Counted from the first letter of the stretch, positions 1 to 8,904 are shown. The stretch is DNA of 64,000 nucleotides from Paenibacillus sp. 32352 (GCF_002042965.1 NZ_MZNT01000001.1:806001-870000); one strand, 5' to 3'. A program made the numbers and translations. The notes: generated from the letters alone by a model not told the origin.

Positions 1-1
1 C

Positions 2-2602
2 GGCACCAATGTGCTGCCCAACGACCGCGGCTCGCTGGCCCGCCCGCAGATGATTGCGGAGCAGAAGGAGCTGTATGACTGGATTCACAAATACGGCGGG
101 GTGTATTCCATAACGGAGCCTACGCCGTCAATCGGTATTATGTATGTGAACGATCAGGCGCTGCTGCGGGGTGTTGTCGGGGGTGAACATCCGACCGAAA
201 CGCAACTGCTGAAAGGCTCACATGAAGGCAAGGTCACGGAAGCTTTGTTCCTGACGCATGCGGCAGGTTGGCCTTCTAAAATCATTACGCCGGAAGAGTT
301 AAAACGCGGGCTTCCGTCGTCGATCAAGGCGATCCTGCTCGTTGGGCTGAATGAATTCGACGCAAGCTGGCGATGGTATGACGGTCTCGTTCCTGAACTA
401 CAGAGCTTCGTCGATCAAGGCGGATTGATTCTGAAGGACGACGAATCCGTCTCCCCGGTAAGCGCTATCGGAACGGGCATGCAGGTTGCATCCTACGTGA
501 TTCAGAGCAATACGGACCAGACGAATTTGCTCTTGAGCCGTAACGAGGCGAATATAGCCAAGCTGCGGTCGGCGATGGCGGCTGTGCCAAGACCGGCGGC
601 ATCCTCGAGCAGCACCACCGTTTGGGCCGTTCCTGCCCGGGCGGGCGATACGGAATACGTTACCGTTCTGAACGAGCAGCATGACCCTGCTGCCGGAGAA
701 AGCCAGCATCTGGTTGGCCAGACGGCCGCGCTGCAGTGGAGCACGTCACGTCCGATTTATGATATTAGGGCAGGGCGGAAGCTCACTTCTGCAGAGGCGG
801 CACAGGTTGACCTTCAATCGCACGGGTTCCAGTGGTATGCATTGCCCCCTGCCGAGGTCACTGCGCCGGAGATCACAGTCACCCCGTCCAGTACCGGGTA
901 TTACGAGGCTTTCACGGCGATCCGCAATCCCGATGCCATGGCCGGCATCCCGGTGGAGGTGACGGTGTCGAACGCGTCAAGCGGCGATAGCGCAACGGTA
1001 TATACGGCGACCGGCTTGACCGCCAAGCTGCCGCTGCATGTCACCGATGTCCCCGGGCTCTATCATGTGAAGGCAAAGGAACTGCTGAGCGGCCTGGAGA
1101 CGACCGTGCAAGTAACCATACAGCCTGCGGCCTCTGAGCCGGAAACGTCCGTTAAGATGGACCGGGCGGCAGCTATTCGCACTTTCGGTTCCCGGACGGA
1201 TGTTCCGCTGACGATCGCGCTGACGAAGGCACAGCAGGCTGATCCGGTCTGGTTGGCGCAGGCTGACCGGCTTGCGCAGCATTATACGCGGCAGGGCAGG
1301 AGCGTATCGCTCGGCTTGGCTGAGCCCGGAGGTGTCGTGAAGAGCCTGCAAACCTACCAATCGATCAACAAATATCCGCAATGGAGCACGATCGATTCCG
1401 ATCTTGTGCTGCTGGGTACATCATCCACTAATGTGCTGCTGCTGGACCAGGCACGAGGCTATTTGCTACCGGAGCAGGGAACCGGGCTTCAGCCGGGACA
1501 CGCGGCGGTTAGCCTGGCGAATTCGCCCTTTGTCGGAGAATATCAGGCGCTAAATGTCATAGCGAATGATATTGCAGGTCTCACCGCAGCTGTAGATGAA
1601 CTGGTTCAGCTGGCGCCGCCGGCACCCGGAGCAGTTCAATTCCTCGGCGTGACACGGATTACGGCCTCGTCGGCTGTCTTGTCTTGGGCGTCCGATCCGC
1701 TGGCCTCCGGTTATCGGGTAGAACGGCGCAGCGGGGGAAGCGCCGCCTGGCAGACTGTAGCTGCCTCGGTTACGGGAACGACTTATCACGACGAAGGGCT
1801 CAGCCCCGGCGTGTTCTACACGTACCGGATCACAGGCTTCAACGGAAGCGGCGACGGACCCGCTGGCGACCCCGTCTATATCTTCGCTCAAGGCGTGCCT
1901 GCCGCAGAGACTAATCCTCCGCAAGCACCTGCCAATCTGACTGTGCTTGGAAGAACGGCTTCCTCAGTCCGGCTTGGCTGGAGCGAGCCAGTAGGGCATA
2001 CAGCTATCGCAGGCTACGAGGTATACAAGGGATCCGAGAAAGTGAACAGCCAGACGGTGACGGGGACGACGTACACGGTATCCGGCTTGGCTCCGGCTAC
2101 GTCCTATACGTTTACGGTCAAGACCAAAACGGCAGCAGGGCTCGAATCGCAGGATTCGCTGCCTGTCACGGCTGCAACCTACGCTTCACCGGGAGGAGTC
2201 TATAAGCTGGAACGGACCGGCTGGACGGCTGCGGCATCCCATCAACCAGCTAAGGCTGTGAGCGCACTGGACGGTAATCTTGCTACCCGGTGGGATACGG
2301 GGGTACATCAGCTAAGCGGGCAGTGGTTTCAGGTGGATATGGGTACGCAGAACATCTTCAACGGCCTCGAATTGGACGCTGCCGGAAGTGCTTACGACTA
2401 TCCGAGAGGCTATGAAGTCTACGTATCCTCGGATGGGGTGAATTGGGGGACGGCCGTTGCTGCAGGCGCCGGCACGCAAAAGCTAACGATCCGTTTCCCG
2501 GAAGCGAAGACAGCGCGCTATATCAAGGTCGTACAGACAGGAAGCGTGGGCAATTATTGGTCCATTCATGAGTTGAATGTGCTGGAGTATCCGCCGGACT
2601 AA
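2..2602 (+). CDS. C-terminal part of large secreted Fn3 / F5-8 type C domain protein (5' truncated)
   Basis: The reading frame is open to the left edge, so the true start, signal peptide and any upstream catalytic domain lie outside the window; 866 codons are visible. The first ~530 residues are a beta-rich region I do not recognise. Two fibronectin type III domains follow at roughly 540-635 and 645-735 (each with a late 'tTYhv.gL.p.t.YtftV'-type pattern). The last ~120 residues form an F5/8 type C (discoidin-like) domain with 'DGNLATRWDTG', 'WFQVDMG' and 'ARYIKVV' landmarks, usually a carbohydrate-binding module. Family knowledge suggests a surface glycan-binding or glycan-degrading protein. 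No SLH, dockerin or sortase motif is visible at the C-terminus, so it does not belong to the dockerin set further right. The enzymatic activity cannot be called from this fragment. Confidence 0.8.
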   Translation, partial: GTNVLPNDRGSLARPQMIAEQKELYDWIHKYGGVYSITEPTPSIGIMYVNDQALLRGVVGGEHPTETQLLKGSHEGKVTEALFLTHAAGWPSKIITPEELKRGLPSSIKAILLVGLNEFDASWRWYDGLVPELQSFVDQGGLILKDDESVSPVSAIGTGMQVASYVIQSNTDQTNLLLSRNEANIAKLRSAMAAVPRPAASSSSTTVWAVPARAGDTEYVTVLNEQHDPAAGESQHLVGQTAALQWSTSRPIYDIRAGRKLTSAEAAQVDLQSHGFQWYALPPAEVTAPEITVTPSSTGYYEAFTAIRNPDAMAGIPVEVTVSNASSGDSATVYTATGLTAKLPLHVTDVPGLYHVKAKELLSGLETTVQVTIQPAASEPETSVKMDRAAAIRTFGSRTDVPLTIALTKAQQADPVWLAQADRLAQHYTRQGRSVSLGLAEPGGVVKSLQTYQSINKYPQWSTIDSDLVLLGTSSTNVLLLDQARGYLLPEQGTGLQPGHAAVSLANSPFVGEYQALNVIANDIAGLTAAVDELVQLAPPAPGAVQFLGVTRITASSAVLSWASDPLASGYRVERRSGGSAAWQTVAASVTGTTYHDEGLSPGVFYTYRITGFNGSGDGPAGDPVYIFAQGVPAAETNPPQAPANLTVLGRTASSVRLGWSEPVGHTAIAGYEVYKGSEKVNSQTVTGTTYTVSGLAPATSYTFTVKTKTAAGLESQDSLPVTAATYASPGGVYKLERTGWTAAASHQPAKAVSALDGNLATRWDTGVHQLSGQWFQVDMGTQNIFNGLELDAAGSAYDYPRGYEVYVSSDGVNWGTAVAAGAGTQKLTIRFPEAKTARYIKVVQTGSVGNYWSIHELNVLEYPPD

Positions 2603-2739
2603 GCAAACCAGGGTGCAAAACGGCAACGGTTGGCGAATGTAACATCGGATACCCGGATTCGGGAGCTGCAGCATCTGAAGAATGGCCATAAGGGCTTTTA
2701 CTAACAAGCCCGCAAAGTAAGACAAACAGAGCTTTAATG

Positions 2740-2780
2740 AAAAAGAAGGCAGCCGTTTATAAATGGCCGCTTTCTTTTTT
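2740..2780 (+). terminator. Imperfect hairpin with T-rich 3' arm
   Basis: An A/G-rich left arm (2740-2754) pairs imperfectly, with two mismatches, with a right arm ending in a run of Ts (2765-2780). It sits 137 bp after the upstream stop codon and is a plausible Rho-independent terminator for that gene. Confidence 0.5.
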
Positions 2781-2838
2781 ATTGTTTTAGACTGACTAGA
2801 GCAAGTCTTTCCATTGACTTGCAGGACGGGCGGCACCG

Positions 2839-2994
2839 ATGGACGAGCCGTATATTTCCCGAAAAAGTCCACTTGATTCCCTTTGTGAGCTCCCGTTAAG
2901 GAATGCCAAATGGAAGAAGATTGTTATGGCGGTGATCCATGATATGGGAAATGAAGGAAATAAGACCGAATACGCCCTGACAAAATTCGCCTAA
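2839..2994 (+). CDS. Possible small protein, 51 aa
   Basis: This ATG-initiated frame of 51 codons lies in the 443-bp gap between the secreted protein gene and the YheC/D-like gene. A weak AGGACGGG lies 8-15 bases before the ATG. The product is basic with a 'KWKKIVMAVIHDMG' stretch followed by a polar tail. I do not recognise it. Codon use is not obviously wrong, but the ribosome site is poor and the frame is short, so it may be chance or a gene remnant. The rest of the gap (2603-2738 and 2995-3030) shows only the hairpin annotated separately and the AAGGAGAGGG ribosome site of the next gene. Confidence 0.25.
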   Translation: MDEPYISRKSPLDSLCELPLRNAKWKKIVMAVIHDMGNEGNKTEYALTKFA

Positions 2995-3045
2995 GGCACA
3001 TATCTTATTGGGAGTTCACGGTTCGAACAAAAGGAGAGGGTTTAC

Positions 3046-3783
3046 TTGTGGAAGATTCGATTTCACCGTATGTTTCAGAAGGTGCCTCAACTTAGGAAAT
3101 ATTTGCCGGAAACTGCACTGTGCAACGAAGCAAGGTTAGCCGATTATTTAGACCGTTATCCAGCAGTATACATTAAACCGGATGGAGGCGGACGCGGAAA
3201 AGGTGTCATTAAAGCTTGGAAAAAGGGGAATTTGATTTATTACGTAAAGGTAAAAGGCGATGTGCAGAGCGTTAATTCCGTTAAAGAATTATTTCTTAAG
3301 TTGAAATTAAATAAACCGGTTCATATCGTTCAGCAAGCCATTGATCTTGCAAGAATCAACGGCCGCCCTTTTGATATTCGCGTGATGATGATGAGGGATC
3401 GACAAGAACGATGGAACTATATCGGAATGGTCGCCAAAGTTGCTGGAACCAAAAGCATAATCACTAATGTGGCTAGAGGAAAAGGGTACGTTTTACCCAT
3501 TGATAGGGCGTTACGGGAATCATTAGGGCTTTCTGGTTCAAGGATTGCAAAGAAAAAAAACGAAATGATTCAAGTAGCTGAATTATGCACCCGTACCCAT
3601 AGTAAAAGCCGATACGACTGGCAGATAGGTTACGACATTGCTATTGACCGTAAAGGCAAGGTATGGTTTATAGAAACGAACCCAGCCGTACCGGCTCATA
3701 ATCTATTTCGTTCAGAGCCATCCGTTTACCGAACAATGAAACAGCTTGCCGCTTTTCATAAAAGAAAACAAAAACATGTCTAA
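3046..3783 (+). CDS. YheC/YheD family ATP-grasp protein (spore coat-associated type)
   Basis: The gene starts with TTG at 3046, set by an AAGGAGAGGG ribosome site 5-15 bases upstream; no better in-frame start exists. The 245-residue product has ATP-grasp landmarks: a glycine-rich loop 'KPDGGGRGKGV' near residues 43-53, 'GRPFDIRVMM' near 105, and the C-terminal metal-binding motif 'VWFIETNPAVPAHN' near 206-219. This matches the YheC/YheD group, which in Bacillus is associated with the endospore coat; the substrate of the family is unknown. No signal peptide or membrane segment is visible, so it is cytoplasmic or mother-cell located. It is monocistronic, bounded downstream by a strong terminator shared with the convergent threonine-synthase-like gene. 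Confidence is high for the family, low for a biochemical role. Confidence 0.85.
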   Translation: MWKIRFHRMFQKVPQLRKYLPETALCNEARLADYLDRYPAVYIKPDGGGRGKGVIKAWKKGNLIYYVKVKGDVQSVNSVKELFLKLKLNKPVHIVQQAIDLARINGRPFDIRVMMMRDRQERWNYIGMVAKVAGTKSIITNVARGKGYVLPIDRALRESLGLSGSRIAKKKNEMIQVAELCTRTHSKSRYDWQIGYDIAIDRKGKVWFIETNPAVPAHNLFRSEPSVYRTMKQLAAFHKRKQKHV

Positions 3784-3815
3784 GTCTCGCACTCTACTTA
3801 TAGTCGAAGGGTTAA

Positions 3816-3874
3816 ATCCACACAAAAACAAACCGCATTGTCAACAGACGCCTGTGGTTTGTTTTTGTGTGTAG
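3816..3874. terminator. Strong bidirectional terminator between convergent genes
   Basis: A perfect 16-bp stem (3819-3834 with 3856-3871), extendable by three pairs including one G-U, encloses a ~15-nt loop. The arms are A-rich and T-rich (AAAAACAAA / TTTGTTTTT), so each strand carries a U-rich 3' arm. It lies between convergent stop codons at 3783 and 3919. Confidence 0.85.
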
Positions 3875-3918
3875 GGTATTGTATATGACTAGGTGGTGGG
3901 GAACACCCGGCCTTAGAC

Positions 3919-5145
3919 TTAGTTCGCACCAGATGACTTTTGCAGATGCTTACGAAGATCTGCGTAGGTCTTGATGATAGGGACAGTCGCTGAAGGTGCG
4001 TACGGTAAATATTTGTCAGCGTGGGACGTGTTGAATAGTACAACGGTCTCCGAACGGGCAATCCACCCCTTCTCCTGCAGCTGCAGCAGGCCAGCAAGCG
4101 TGGCGGCTCCTTCGGGCGAGCTGGAGATTCCGAGACGCCCCAACCGCTTTTGGGCGCTTTGGATTTCTTCGGCCGTCACGCTGACGGCTGCGCCCTGGGA
4201 TTGCTTCAGGATGCGCACCACAAGCTCGCCATCCGGCGGATTTGGCACACGAAGACCTGTTGGGTTGGACCGGACTGAATCGGGCGGTGATGCAGTGAAT
4301 GCCCCCCTAGTCATCGCGTCTACTAAAGGTTGGCATCCTTCTTCCTGTATGCTGACCATACGAGGGAGGCTCCCGCTTACCCATCCCAATTGATGCAGCT
4401 CTTGAAATGCTTTCCACATGCCGATGATGCCCGATCCGCCTCCTGTTGGATACAGAATCACATCGGGAAGCTTCCAGCCGAGCTGCTCGGCAAGCTCCAG
4501 CCCCATGGTCTTTTTTCCTTCAACTCTTCCGGGCTCCTTTAAAGTGCCGGCGTGGAACCAGCCTTGCTCTTTTACTCCTTCTTCGATAATGCAGCTCGCA
4601 TCGTGAATCATACCGTCGACCACATAAGTCAAAGCACCGTAACGCAGGCACTCCTCAATGATGATACCCGGGCAATCCTTGGGAACGATGACGGTTGATT
4701 TTATTTGCGCCCTCGCCGCATAAGCGGCCATGGCTGAGGCTGCATTCCCGTTGGATGGCACGGCAACATGGTCAACCCCGTGCTCTTTCAAAAGGGATAA
4801 GGTTGAAGAGAAACCTCTTGACTTGAAGCTGCCAGTAGGATTTTGCTCCTCTCTTTTCAAATACACGCCTTGTATATCTAGCTCTCGCTCAAGGGGGTTC
4901 ATCGGCAGGAGCGGTGTCCAGCCTTCTCCTAATGTAACAATAGACTTTTCATGTTCCAGTGGAAGCAGTTCCATATAGCGCCACATGGTGGCGGACCTCT
5001 CCCTCAGAACAGAAGGATGTAAGCTTCGGCTCACCTGTTCCAAATCGTACTCCACGAGCAAAGTACCGCCGCATTCGCACCTTCCTTTCAGGGAAAAGGG
5101 AAAGTGTTTGCTGCAGCGAGTGCACTTTTGACGAAATCTGCTCAC
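3919..5145 (-). CDS. Threonine synthase-like PLP-dependent enzyme with zinc ribbon
   Basis: The product is a fold-type II PLP enzyme most like threonine synthase, which converts O-phosphohomoserine to threonine. The PLP lysine lies in 'NPTGSFKSRG' near residue 110, the phosphate-binding loop is 'PTGGGSGIIG' near 245, and an N-terminal zinc ribbon ('CTRC ... CECGG', residues ~8-29) matches the ~400-aa threonine synthase subgroup. I place the start at the GTG at 5145: the AGGAGG there is 8 nt from this codon, whereas the GTG at 5154 overlaps the ribosome site; the product is then 408 aa. There is no hom or thrB next to it; it stands alone, divergent from panD. An alternative is a related beta-replacing enzyme of unknown substrate. 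Confidence 0.75.
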   Translation of the reverse strand: MSRFRQKCTRCSKHFPFSLKGRCECGGTLLVEYDLEQVSRSLHPSVLRERSATMWRYMELLPLEHEKSIVTLGEGWTPLLPMNPLERELDIQGVYLKREEQNPTGSFKSRGFSSTLSLLKEHGVDHVAVPSNGNAASAMAAYAARAQIKSTVIVPKDCPGIIIEECLRYGALTYVVDGMIHDASCIIEEGVKEQGWFHAGTLKEPGRVEGKKTMGLELAEQLGWKLPDVILYPTGGGSGIIGMWKAFQELHQLGWVSGSLPRMVSIQEEGCQPLVDAMTRGAFTASPPDSVRSNPTGLRVPNPPDGELVVRILKQSQGAAVSVTAEEIQSAQKRLGRLGISSSPEGAATLAGLLQLQEKGWIARSETVVLFNTSHADKYLPYAPSATVPIIKTYADLRKHLQKSSGAN

Positions 5146-5322
5146 AAGCCGCACCTCCTCGTACTGTCACCTCATAGTGTTTAATACGACAGAGCGAATT
5201 CGTATTACGATACGTTTTTTCGGCTGTAATGCGACGGCTTTGACCTAATTATCAGAAATTAAGGAAACATTAGGCGTTGCTCTCCATAGGATGTGGTGTA
5301 ATTTCTTAAAGGAGGAATTCCA

Positions 5323-5730
5323 TTGCTCCGTTTGATGTGTAAAGGCAAAATTCACCGGGCGACCGTCACGGAAGCTCGGCTTGATTACGTCGGAAGTATA
5401 ACATTAGATGAACTGCTGATGAAAAAGGCCAATATCCAGCCGTATGAGATGGTGCAGATCACAAGCCTCCGCAATGCCACTCGCTGGAAAACATACGCCA
5501 TTCCAGCACCCGAAGGCTCGGGCAAAGTATGTTTGAACGGTCCGCCTGCGCACTTGTTTCAGCCAGGAGATTTGGTCATCGTGCTCAGTCTCGGACTGTT
5601 CTCAGAGCAGGAGATGAACCAATTAAAGCCTTCGGTTGTCTTTGTCGATGAGAATAACCTCATTACCAAGGTGGAACATCATGACCTGGTCATATTGAGG
5701 CAGGATGCGGAGCTTAATGAAGAAAGTTAA
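5323..5730 (+). CDS. panD: Aspartate 1-decarboxylase proenzyme
   Basis: PanD removes CO2 from L-aspartate to give beta-alanine for pantothenate and coenzyme A. The proenzyme cleaves itself between Gly24 and Ser25 to create a pyruvoyl group; that site is clear here as 'DYVGSITLD'. Lys9, Arg12 and Tyr22-type active-site positions and the 'NGPPAHLFQPGDLVIVL' block with its Asn-Gly are present. The start is TTG at 5323, 7 nt after AAAGGAGG; the ATG at 5335 would remove the conserved N-terminus. At 135 aa it is slightly longer than the usual ~127 because of a short acidic tail. panB and panC are not adjacent. The 177-bp divergent region to the threonine-synthase-like gene must hold both promoters. 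Confidence 0.93.
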   Translation: MLRLMCKGKIHRATVTEARLDYVGSITLDELLMKKANIQPYEMVQITSLRNATRWKTYAIPAPEGSGKVCLNGPPAHLFQPGDLVIVLSLGLFSEQEMNQLKPSVVFVDENNLITKVEHHDLVILRQDAELNEES

Positions 5731-6051
5731 GGGTCGTTTAAAGTAGGTTTATGACATGATCTGTATGGGGTAATAGACTTCAGCATCCGAATGACTACAT
5801 TATGAACGGATTCAGACCCGCATCAATCGCGGGTTCTTTGGTTTTATCGGAACTGATTTTCACTTTCCTAAGAGAGGTACAAGAAGCTTGTAGGTATTTT
5901 TTTCTTTCATGAGAGTCTGGCTGCACAACCGTTTCGAGTCTATTTTTTCATCAAACGTACATCCATTGGGAAAATATTCCATCTTATTTAGCAGAGCTTT
6001 TCTTGTAATTATAGGTCACAGATATATACCGTACTAAAGAGGGGCTAGTTA
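5731..6051 (+). terminator. 321-bp gap with one terminator-like hairpin
   Basis: A 6-bp GC-rich stem (ACCCGC at 5816-5821 with GCGGGT at 5829-5834) followed by TTCTTTGGTTTT is a plausible terminator for panD. The remainder becomes AT-rich toward 6051 and probably holds the promoter of the next gene, whose ribosome site is GAGGGG at about 6039-6044. No further gene was seen. Confidence 0.5.
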
Positions 6052-6558
6052 ATGAAAAGCGAAATAAGTAAGATAAATGGCTATCTTGAAGCCTTGGCTA
6101 ATATAAACACTTTTCTTGGTAGTTGTTATGGTCATCAATACAGGTTGGTTGAACTGAATGTAAGCATCAGTGAGGCTGTGCGCCAGTTTAATAAAAACAG
6201 CAATCTTTCCACTCATAAGTATGTTGAGATTATCGGTTTAGAGGAATTAGAATCATGGGAAGAGAGCTTATCTGATCTCTGTACGTATTGGTTTTTTTCA
6301 ATGTTAAAGATGAGAAACATCGTCTTGGGTGAGAATTATTATACAGATGGTAAAGTTGTACCATTAGAAAATAACAAAGAGTACAATACAGTTTCTACTC
6401 AACTAATAACGATGCTTAAGGCATTTTTAGGTTCAAATCTTAAGGTATACCAACTAACAACGAATCCTTCCAATGGTGAAGATGAATTTGAATGGGCGCA
6501 GATTTATTTTGATATCGGATCTAAAGTTTATGTTTTAGATTTTTATCAATGGGGCTAG
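6052..6558 (+). CDS. Hypothetical protein, 168 aa
   Basis: This is an AT-rich gene (clearly more AT than its neighbours) with an ATG at 6052 after a GAGGGG ribosome site. The product is soluble and acidic, with no signal peptide or membrane segment. The N-terminal half is predicted mostly helical, and the C-terminal half ends in a beta-rich 'EWAQIYFDIGSKVYVLDFYQWG' pattern. I do not recognise a family. The size, acidity, aromatic C-terminus and low-GC accessory context resemble toxin-immunity or defence accessory proteins, but nothing in the sequence proves this. The next gene follows 79 bp downstream and may be co-transcribed. Confidence 0.6.
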   Translation: MKSEISKINGYLEALANINTFLGSCYGHQYRLVELNVSISEAVRQFNKNSNLSTHKYVEIIGLEELESWEESLSDLCTYWFFSMLKMRNIVLGENYYTDGKVVPLENNKEYNTVSTQLITMLKAFLGSNLKVYQLTTNPSNGEDEFEWAQIYFDIGSKVYVLDFYQWG

Positions 6559-6637
6559 TGTAGAGATAGTATGGAGTAAGGTGGAGCTCAAATATAAAAT
6601 ATAATGGGGCAGCTTGCGTTTCGGGGGATATGATGAT

Positions 6638-6943
6638 ATGGGAAAAATTGAACTTAAAGAGGCATATATTATCAATAGTGTTATGAAACGAGATAAAAAA
6701 TTCGAGGATTGCGTTATTGTTTATGGCCGAATTTCTGGAGGAGAAGTCCTTAAAATTGGAGATAAGCTGATCGATGACCCTGATACAGGTTTCAAATGTA
6801 TTATCATTAATTTCCCTTTACTTAGAAGAGTGCCTTTCTATGAAGATCATGTACATATCATAATAAAACCAGAAGACCCAGGTTACCCATTAAATGCTAT
6901 GCGAAAAATGACGTTAATAAAAACAGAAACATCTTCTGGCTAG
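6638..6943 (+). CDS. Hypothetical small beta-barrel protein, 101 aa (EF-Tu domain 2-like pattern)
   Basis: I start this gene at ATG 6638, which lies 9 nt after CGGGGGA; an upstream in-frame TTG at 6614 has no ribosome site. The short product contains 'VYGRISGGEVLKIGDKL', which resembles the second beta-barrel domain of translational GTPases, where a 'G.v..G.l..Gd.l' pattern is typical, followed by 'HVHIIIKPEDPG'. There is no GTPase domain. It is AT-rich like the preceding gene, and a terminator follows at 7021-7061, so the two may form one small accessory operon. Function is unknown. Confidence 0.55.
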   Translation: MGKIELKEAYIINSVMKRDKKFEDCVIVYGRISGGEVLKIGDKLIDDPDTGFKCIIINFPLLRRVPFYEDHVHIIIKPEDPGYPLNAMRKMTLIKTETSSG

Positions 6944-7020
6944 TTGTCGTGAAGGTGTCCACATTCATGGATATGGAAAGCCGATATTCCTATTATTATT
7001 GCAAAAGTTAAGTCAAATGC

Positions 7021-7061
7021 ACAGACTGACCAACCCCTATGGAGAGGACAGTCTGTTTTTT
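7021..7061 (+). terminator. Rho-independent terminator
   Basis: A perfect 8-bp stem (ACAGACTG 7021-7028 with CAGTCTGT 7049-7056) is followed directly by a T run to 7061. It ends the small AT-rich gene pair on the plus strand and lies just beyond the stop codon of the convergent small gene. Confidence 0.75.
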
Positions 7062-7073
7062 ATCGTGGGAATC

Positions 7074-7235
7074 CTATTCGATCGGAACGCCGTCCATTTT
7101 CTCGCCACGCTTGCCGTAATTGCGAAGCGGCGTGTCGTCATCGGCTCTAAAGCCGATACGTTCGTGTGCTGTCGTATCCTCGTACATGGTTTCCGGGTTG
7201 CCATCCGTTTCGATATCGATGTGCTCGTTAGGCAT
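7074..7235 (-). CDS. Small acidic protein, 53 aa
   Basis: The frame starts with ATG at 7235 behind a textbook AGGAGG (rc of 7242-7250) at 8-nt spacing and ends with TAG at 7074. The product is highly charged and acidic, with an 'EHIDIETDGNPETMYED' start, a 'RADDDTPLRN' centre and a short basic 'GKRGEKMDG' stretch. It has no membrane segment, no cysteine and little hydrophobic core, so it may be disordered. It is too short for routine ORF cut-offs, but the ribosome site makes it convincing. Two longer frames over the same bases are shadows. Function unknown; small acidic proteins of this kind in spore formers are often sporulation or stress related, which is only a suggestion. Confidence 0.6.
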   Translation of the reverse strand: MPNEHIDIETDGNPETMYEDTTAHERIGFRADDDTPLRNYGKRGEKMDGVPIE

Positions 7236-7581
7236 TGTTCTAGCCTCCTATTTATCATGATTTCATGGGTCAGCTTCTTTCCTTACCCCCATGACTTTCC
7301 GTTCTTTCCTTTATATAGTTAACCAATGATGAACTTTTATACGGCCGGGAGATCTTCATTCTTCTTCATGAAACTTTCATACGTGTAAAAGGAGAATTAC
7401 AGCAATAAAATCAAGAAATGGATAAAAAATGATCAAATTACTCAATGAATTCTAAAAAAATTTAGTTTATGCTATATCTCATGTGGCGTTTCCAGATTAA
7501 ATATAACATGTATCACGACCCTTGAAACCGCTTACTAAAAATTTTTATTAGTTAGGTGACACCATTAGGAGGGGAAAAAAG
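7236..7581 (+). promoter_or_regulatory. Upstream region of sugar-binding lipoprotein gene with cre site
   Basis: This 346-bp gap is AT-rich. A CcpA-type cre site lies at 7522-7536 (TTGAAACCGCTTACT), matching the WTGNAANCGNWNNCA consensus at 14 of 15 positions, 46 bp before the start codon. The gene's ribosome site is AGGAGGGG (7568-7575). The divergent 53-aa small gene must be driven from the left part of the gap. No other gene was seen. Confidence 0.65.
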
Positions 7582-8904
7582 ATGAAATTGACTAGAATTG
7601 CATCTTCTGTTGTATTGATCACAGTGCTTGCGGGTTGCAGCCAAGGAACAGGCACAAAGGATGATAAAGGGATTGTTGACAAAGGGGCGGGTCAACCGAA
7701 AGTTACAAACGAACCGATAACGCTTACGCTTTACCAGCACGCGGCGATCAGCAATGAGGAAATAGACAAATTTATAGTTCAGCCTGTACAAAAGAAATAT
7801 CCTAACATTTCGTTTAATATTGTACGTAAAGGGACAGGCACCAATCCGGAGGAATTAGTGGCCGCAGGCATCGTCCCGGATCTGATCTATACGACAGACG
7901 CTAACACCCCTCTTTGGCGAGAACTTGATGTGCCGGAGGATCTGAATAATTTGATTAAGAGCAACAACTTCGATTTGAACCGTTTCGACCCTAATGCCAT
8001 AGATGCTGTAAAAGTTTACAGCGGCGGAAAAGGTGCAATCTACGCTTTACCGGTCGCTCAAAATATTGCAGCTCTTCTCTATAATAAAGATATTTTTGAT
8101 AAATTCGCTGTCCCGTATCCGAAAGACGGGATGAATTGGGATGAGATCATCCAGTTAGCCCGCCAGCTGACCAAAACCGAAAACGGGGTCCGATACATAG
8201 GGCTGAGTCCCGATACGGTTTCCCGTTTAGGCTATGGACTTTCTTTACCGTACGTTGATCCGGCTACGAACAAAGCGACCATTAATAATGATAATTGGAA
8301 AAAAGTTCTTACCACGATGAAAGCGATGATCGATATCCCCGGATTTCTCGGAGAGGATAAGAAGCTCAATTATGGCAGCGGCGATTTCTTTAAGAACGGG
8401 AATATAGCCATGCTGACTGCTTGGATTCCCGATATGATAGCGAGCACGGATCCGAGTATCGCTGATAAATTTCCATGGGATTTCGTCTCGCTTCCTAACT
8501 ACCCTGAAGCCATCGGTACAGGCCGCATCATTACCCCACATACGATTATGCTGAACAAGCACAGCAAATATAAGAATGAAGCTTTTGAAGTGATGTCGAT
8601 CTTTACTTCCGATGAGGTGCAAGCAGAGCTGAGTAAAAGCGGAAAAATTTCCGTTGTAGCCAAAGCGGACATTCAAACTCAGTATGGCACCAATGTACCT
8701 TATCTAAAAGGAAAGAACGTAAGCGGTATATTTAAGTCAAAAACACGCAAAATAAACGATCCTCTTACGGAATATGACGGTTTAGTTCGTTCGGCACTTG
8801 ATTCCGCGGCTAAAGAATTGGCAGCAGGGAAAGATGTTAATACGGTCTTACGGGAAACCGAAGAAAAGGCGAACAAAGCAATTGAGGAAAAACTAAAAAA
8901 ATAA
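7582..8904 (+). CDS. Extracellular sugar-binding lipoprotein (ABC solute-binding protein family 1)
   Basis: The 440-aa product has a lipoprotein signal peptide with lipobox 'VLAGC' at residues ~17-21 and a spacer rich in Gly, Lys and Asp. The rest fits the MalE/UgpB-type (family 1) solute-binding fold, including 'PDLIYTTDA', 'IYALPVAQNIAALLYNKDIFDKFAVPYPKDGMNWDE' landmarks and a Lys/Glu-rich C-terminal helix. It should bind a mono- or oligosaccharide outside the membrane and deliver it to an ABC permease. No permease genes are adjacent; it is an orphan and may use a shared importer elsewhere. A cre site upstream indicates carbon-catabolite control, and two AraC genes face it on the other strand. 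A deleted paralogue lies at 11016-11485. Confidence 0.85.
   Translation: MKLTRIASSVVLITVLAGCSQGTGTKDDKGIVDKGAGQPKVTNEPITLTLYQHAAISNEEIDKFIVQPVQKKYPNISFNIVRKGTGTNPEELVAAGIVPDLIYTTDANTPLWRELDVPEDLNNLIKSNNFDLNRFDPNAIDAVKVYSGGKGAIYALPVAQNIAALLYNKDIFDKFAVPYPKDGMNWDEIIQLARQLTKTENGVRYIGLSPDTVSRLGYGLSLPYVDPATNKATINNDNWKKVLTTMKAMIDIPGFLGEDKKLNYGSGDFFKNGNIAMLTAWIPDMIASTDPSIADKFPWDFVSLPNYPEAIGTGRIITPHTIMLNKHSKYKNEAFEVMSIFTSDEVQAELSKSGKISVVAKADIQTQYGTNVPYLKGKNVSGIFKSKTRKINDPLTEYDGLVRSALDSAAKELAAGKDVNTVLRETEEKANKAIEEKLKK

Noticed and set aside
2483-2872. 129-codon minus-strand frame after the Fn3/F5-8C gene
   Set aside because: It overlaps the end of a solid gene and a terminator, has no ribosome site and no recognisable pattern.
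5183-5220. Competing small hairpins before panD (AATACG/CGTATT and CGTAT/ATACG followed by six Ts), as an attenuator
   Set aside because: The stems are only 5-6 bp and AT-rich, and no leader peptide or known riboswitch pattern is present.
6999-7322. 107-codon plus-strand frame over the 53-aa small gene
   Set aside because: It starts inside a terminator region without a ribosome site and is antisense to a frame with a perfect one.
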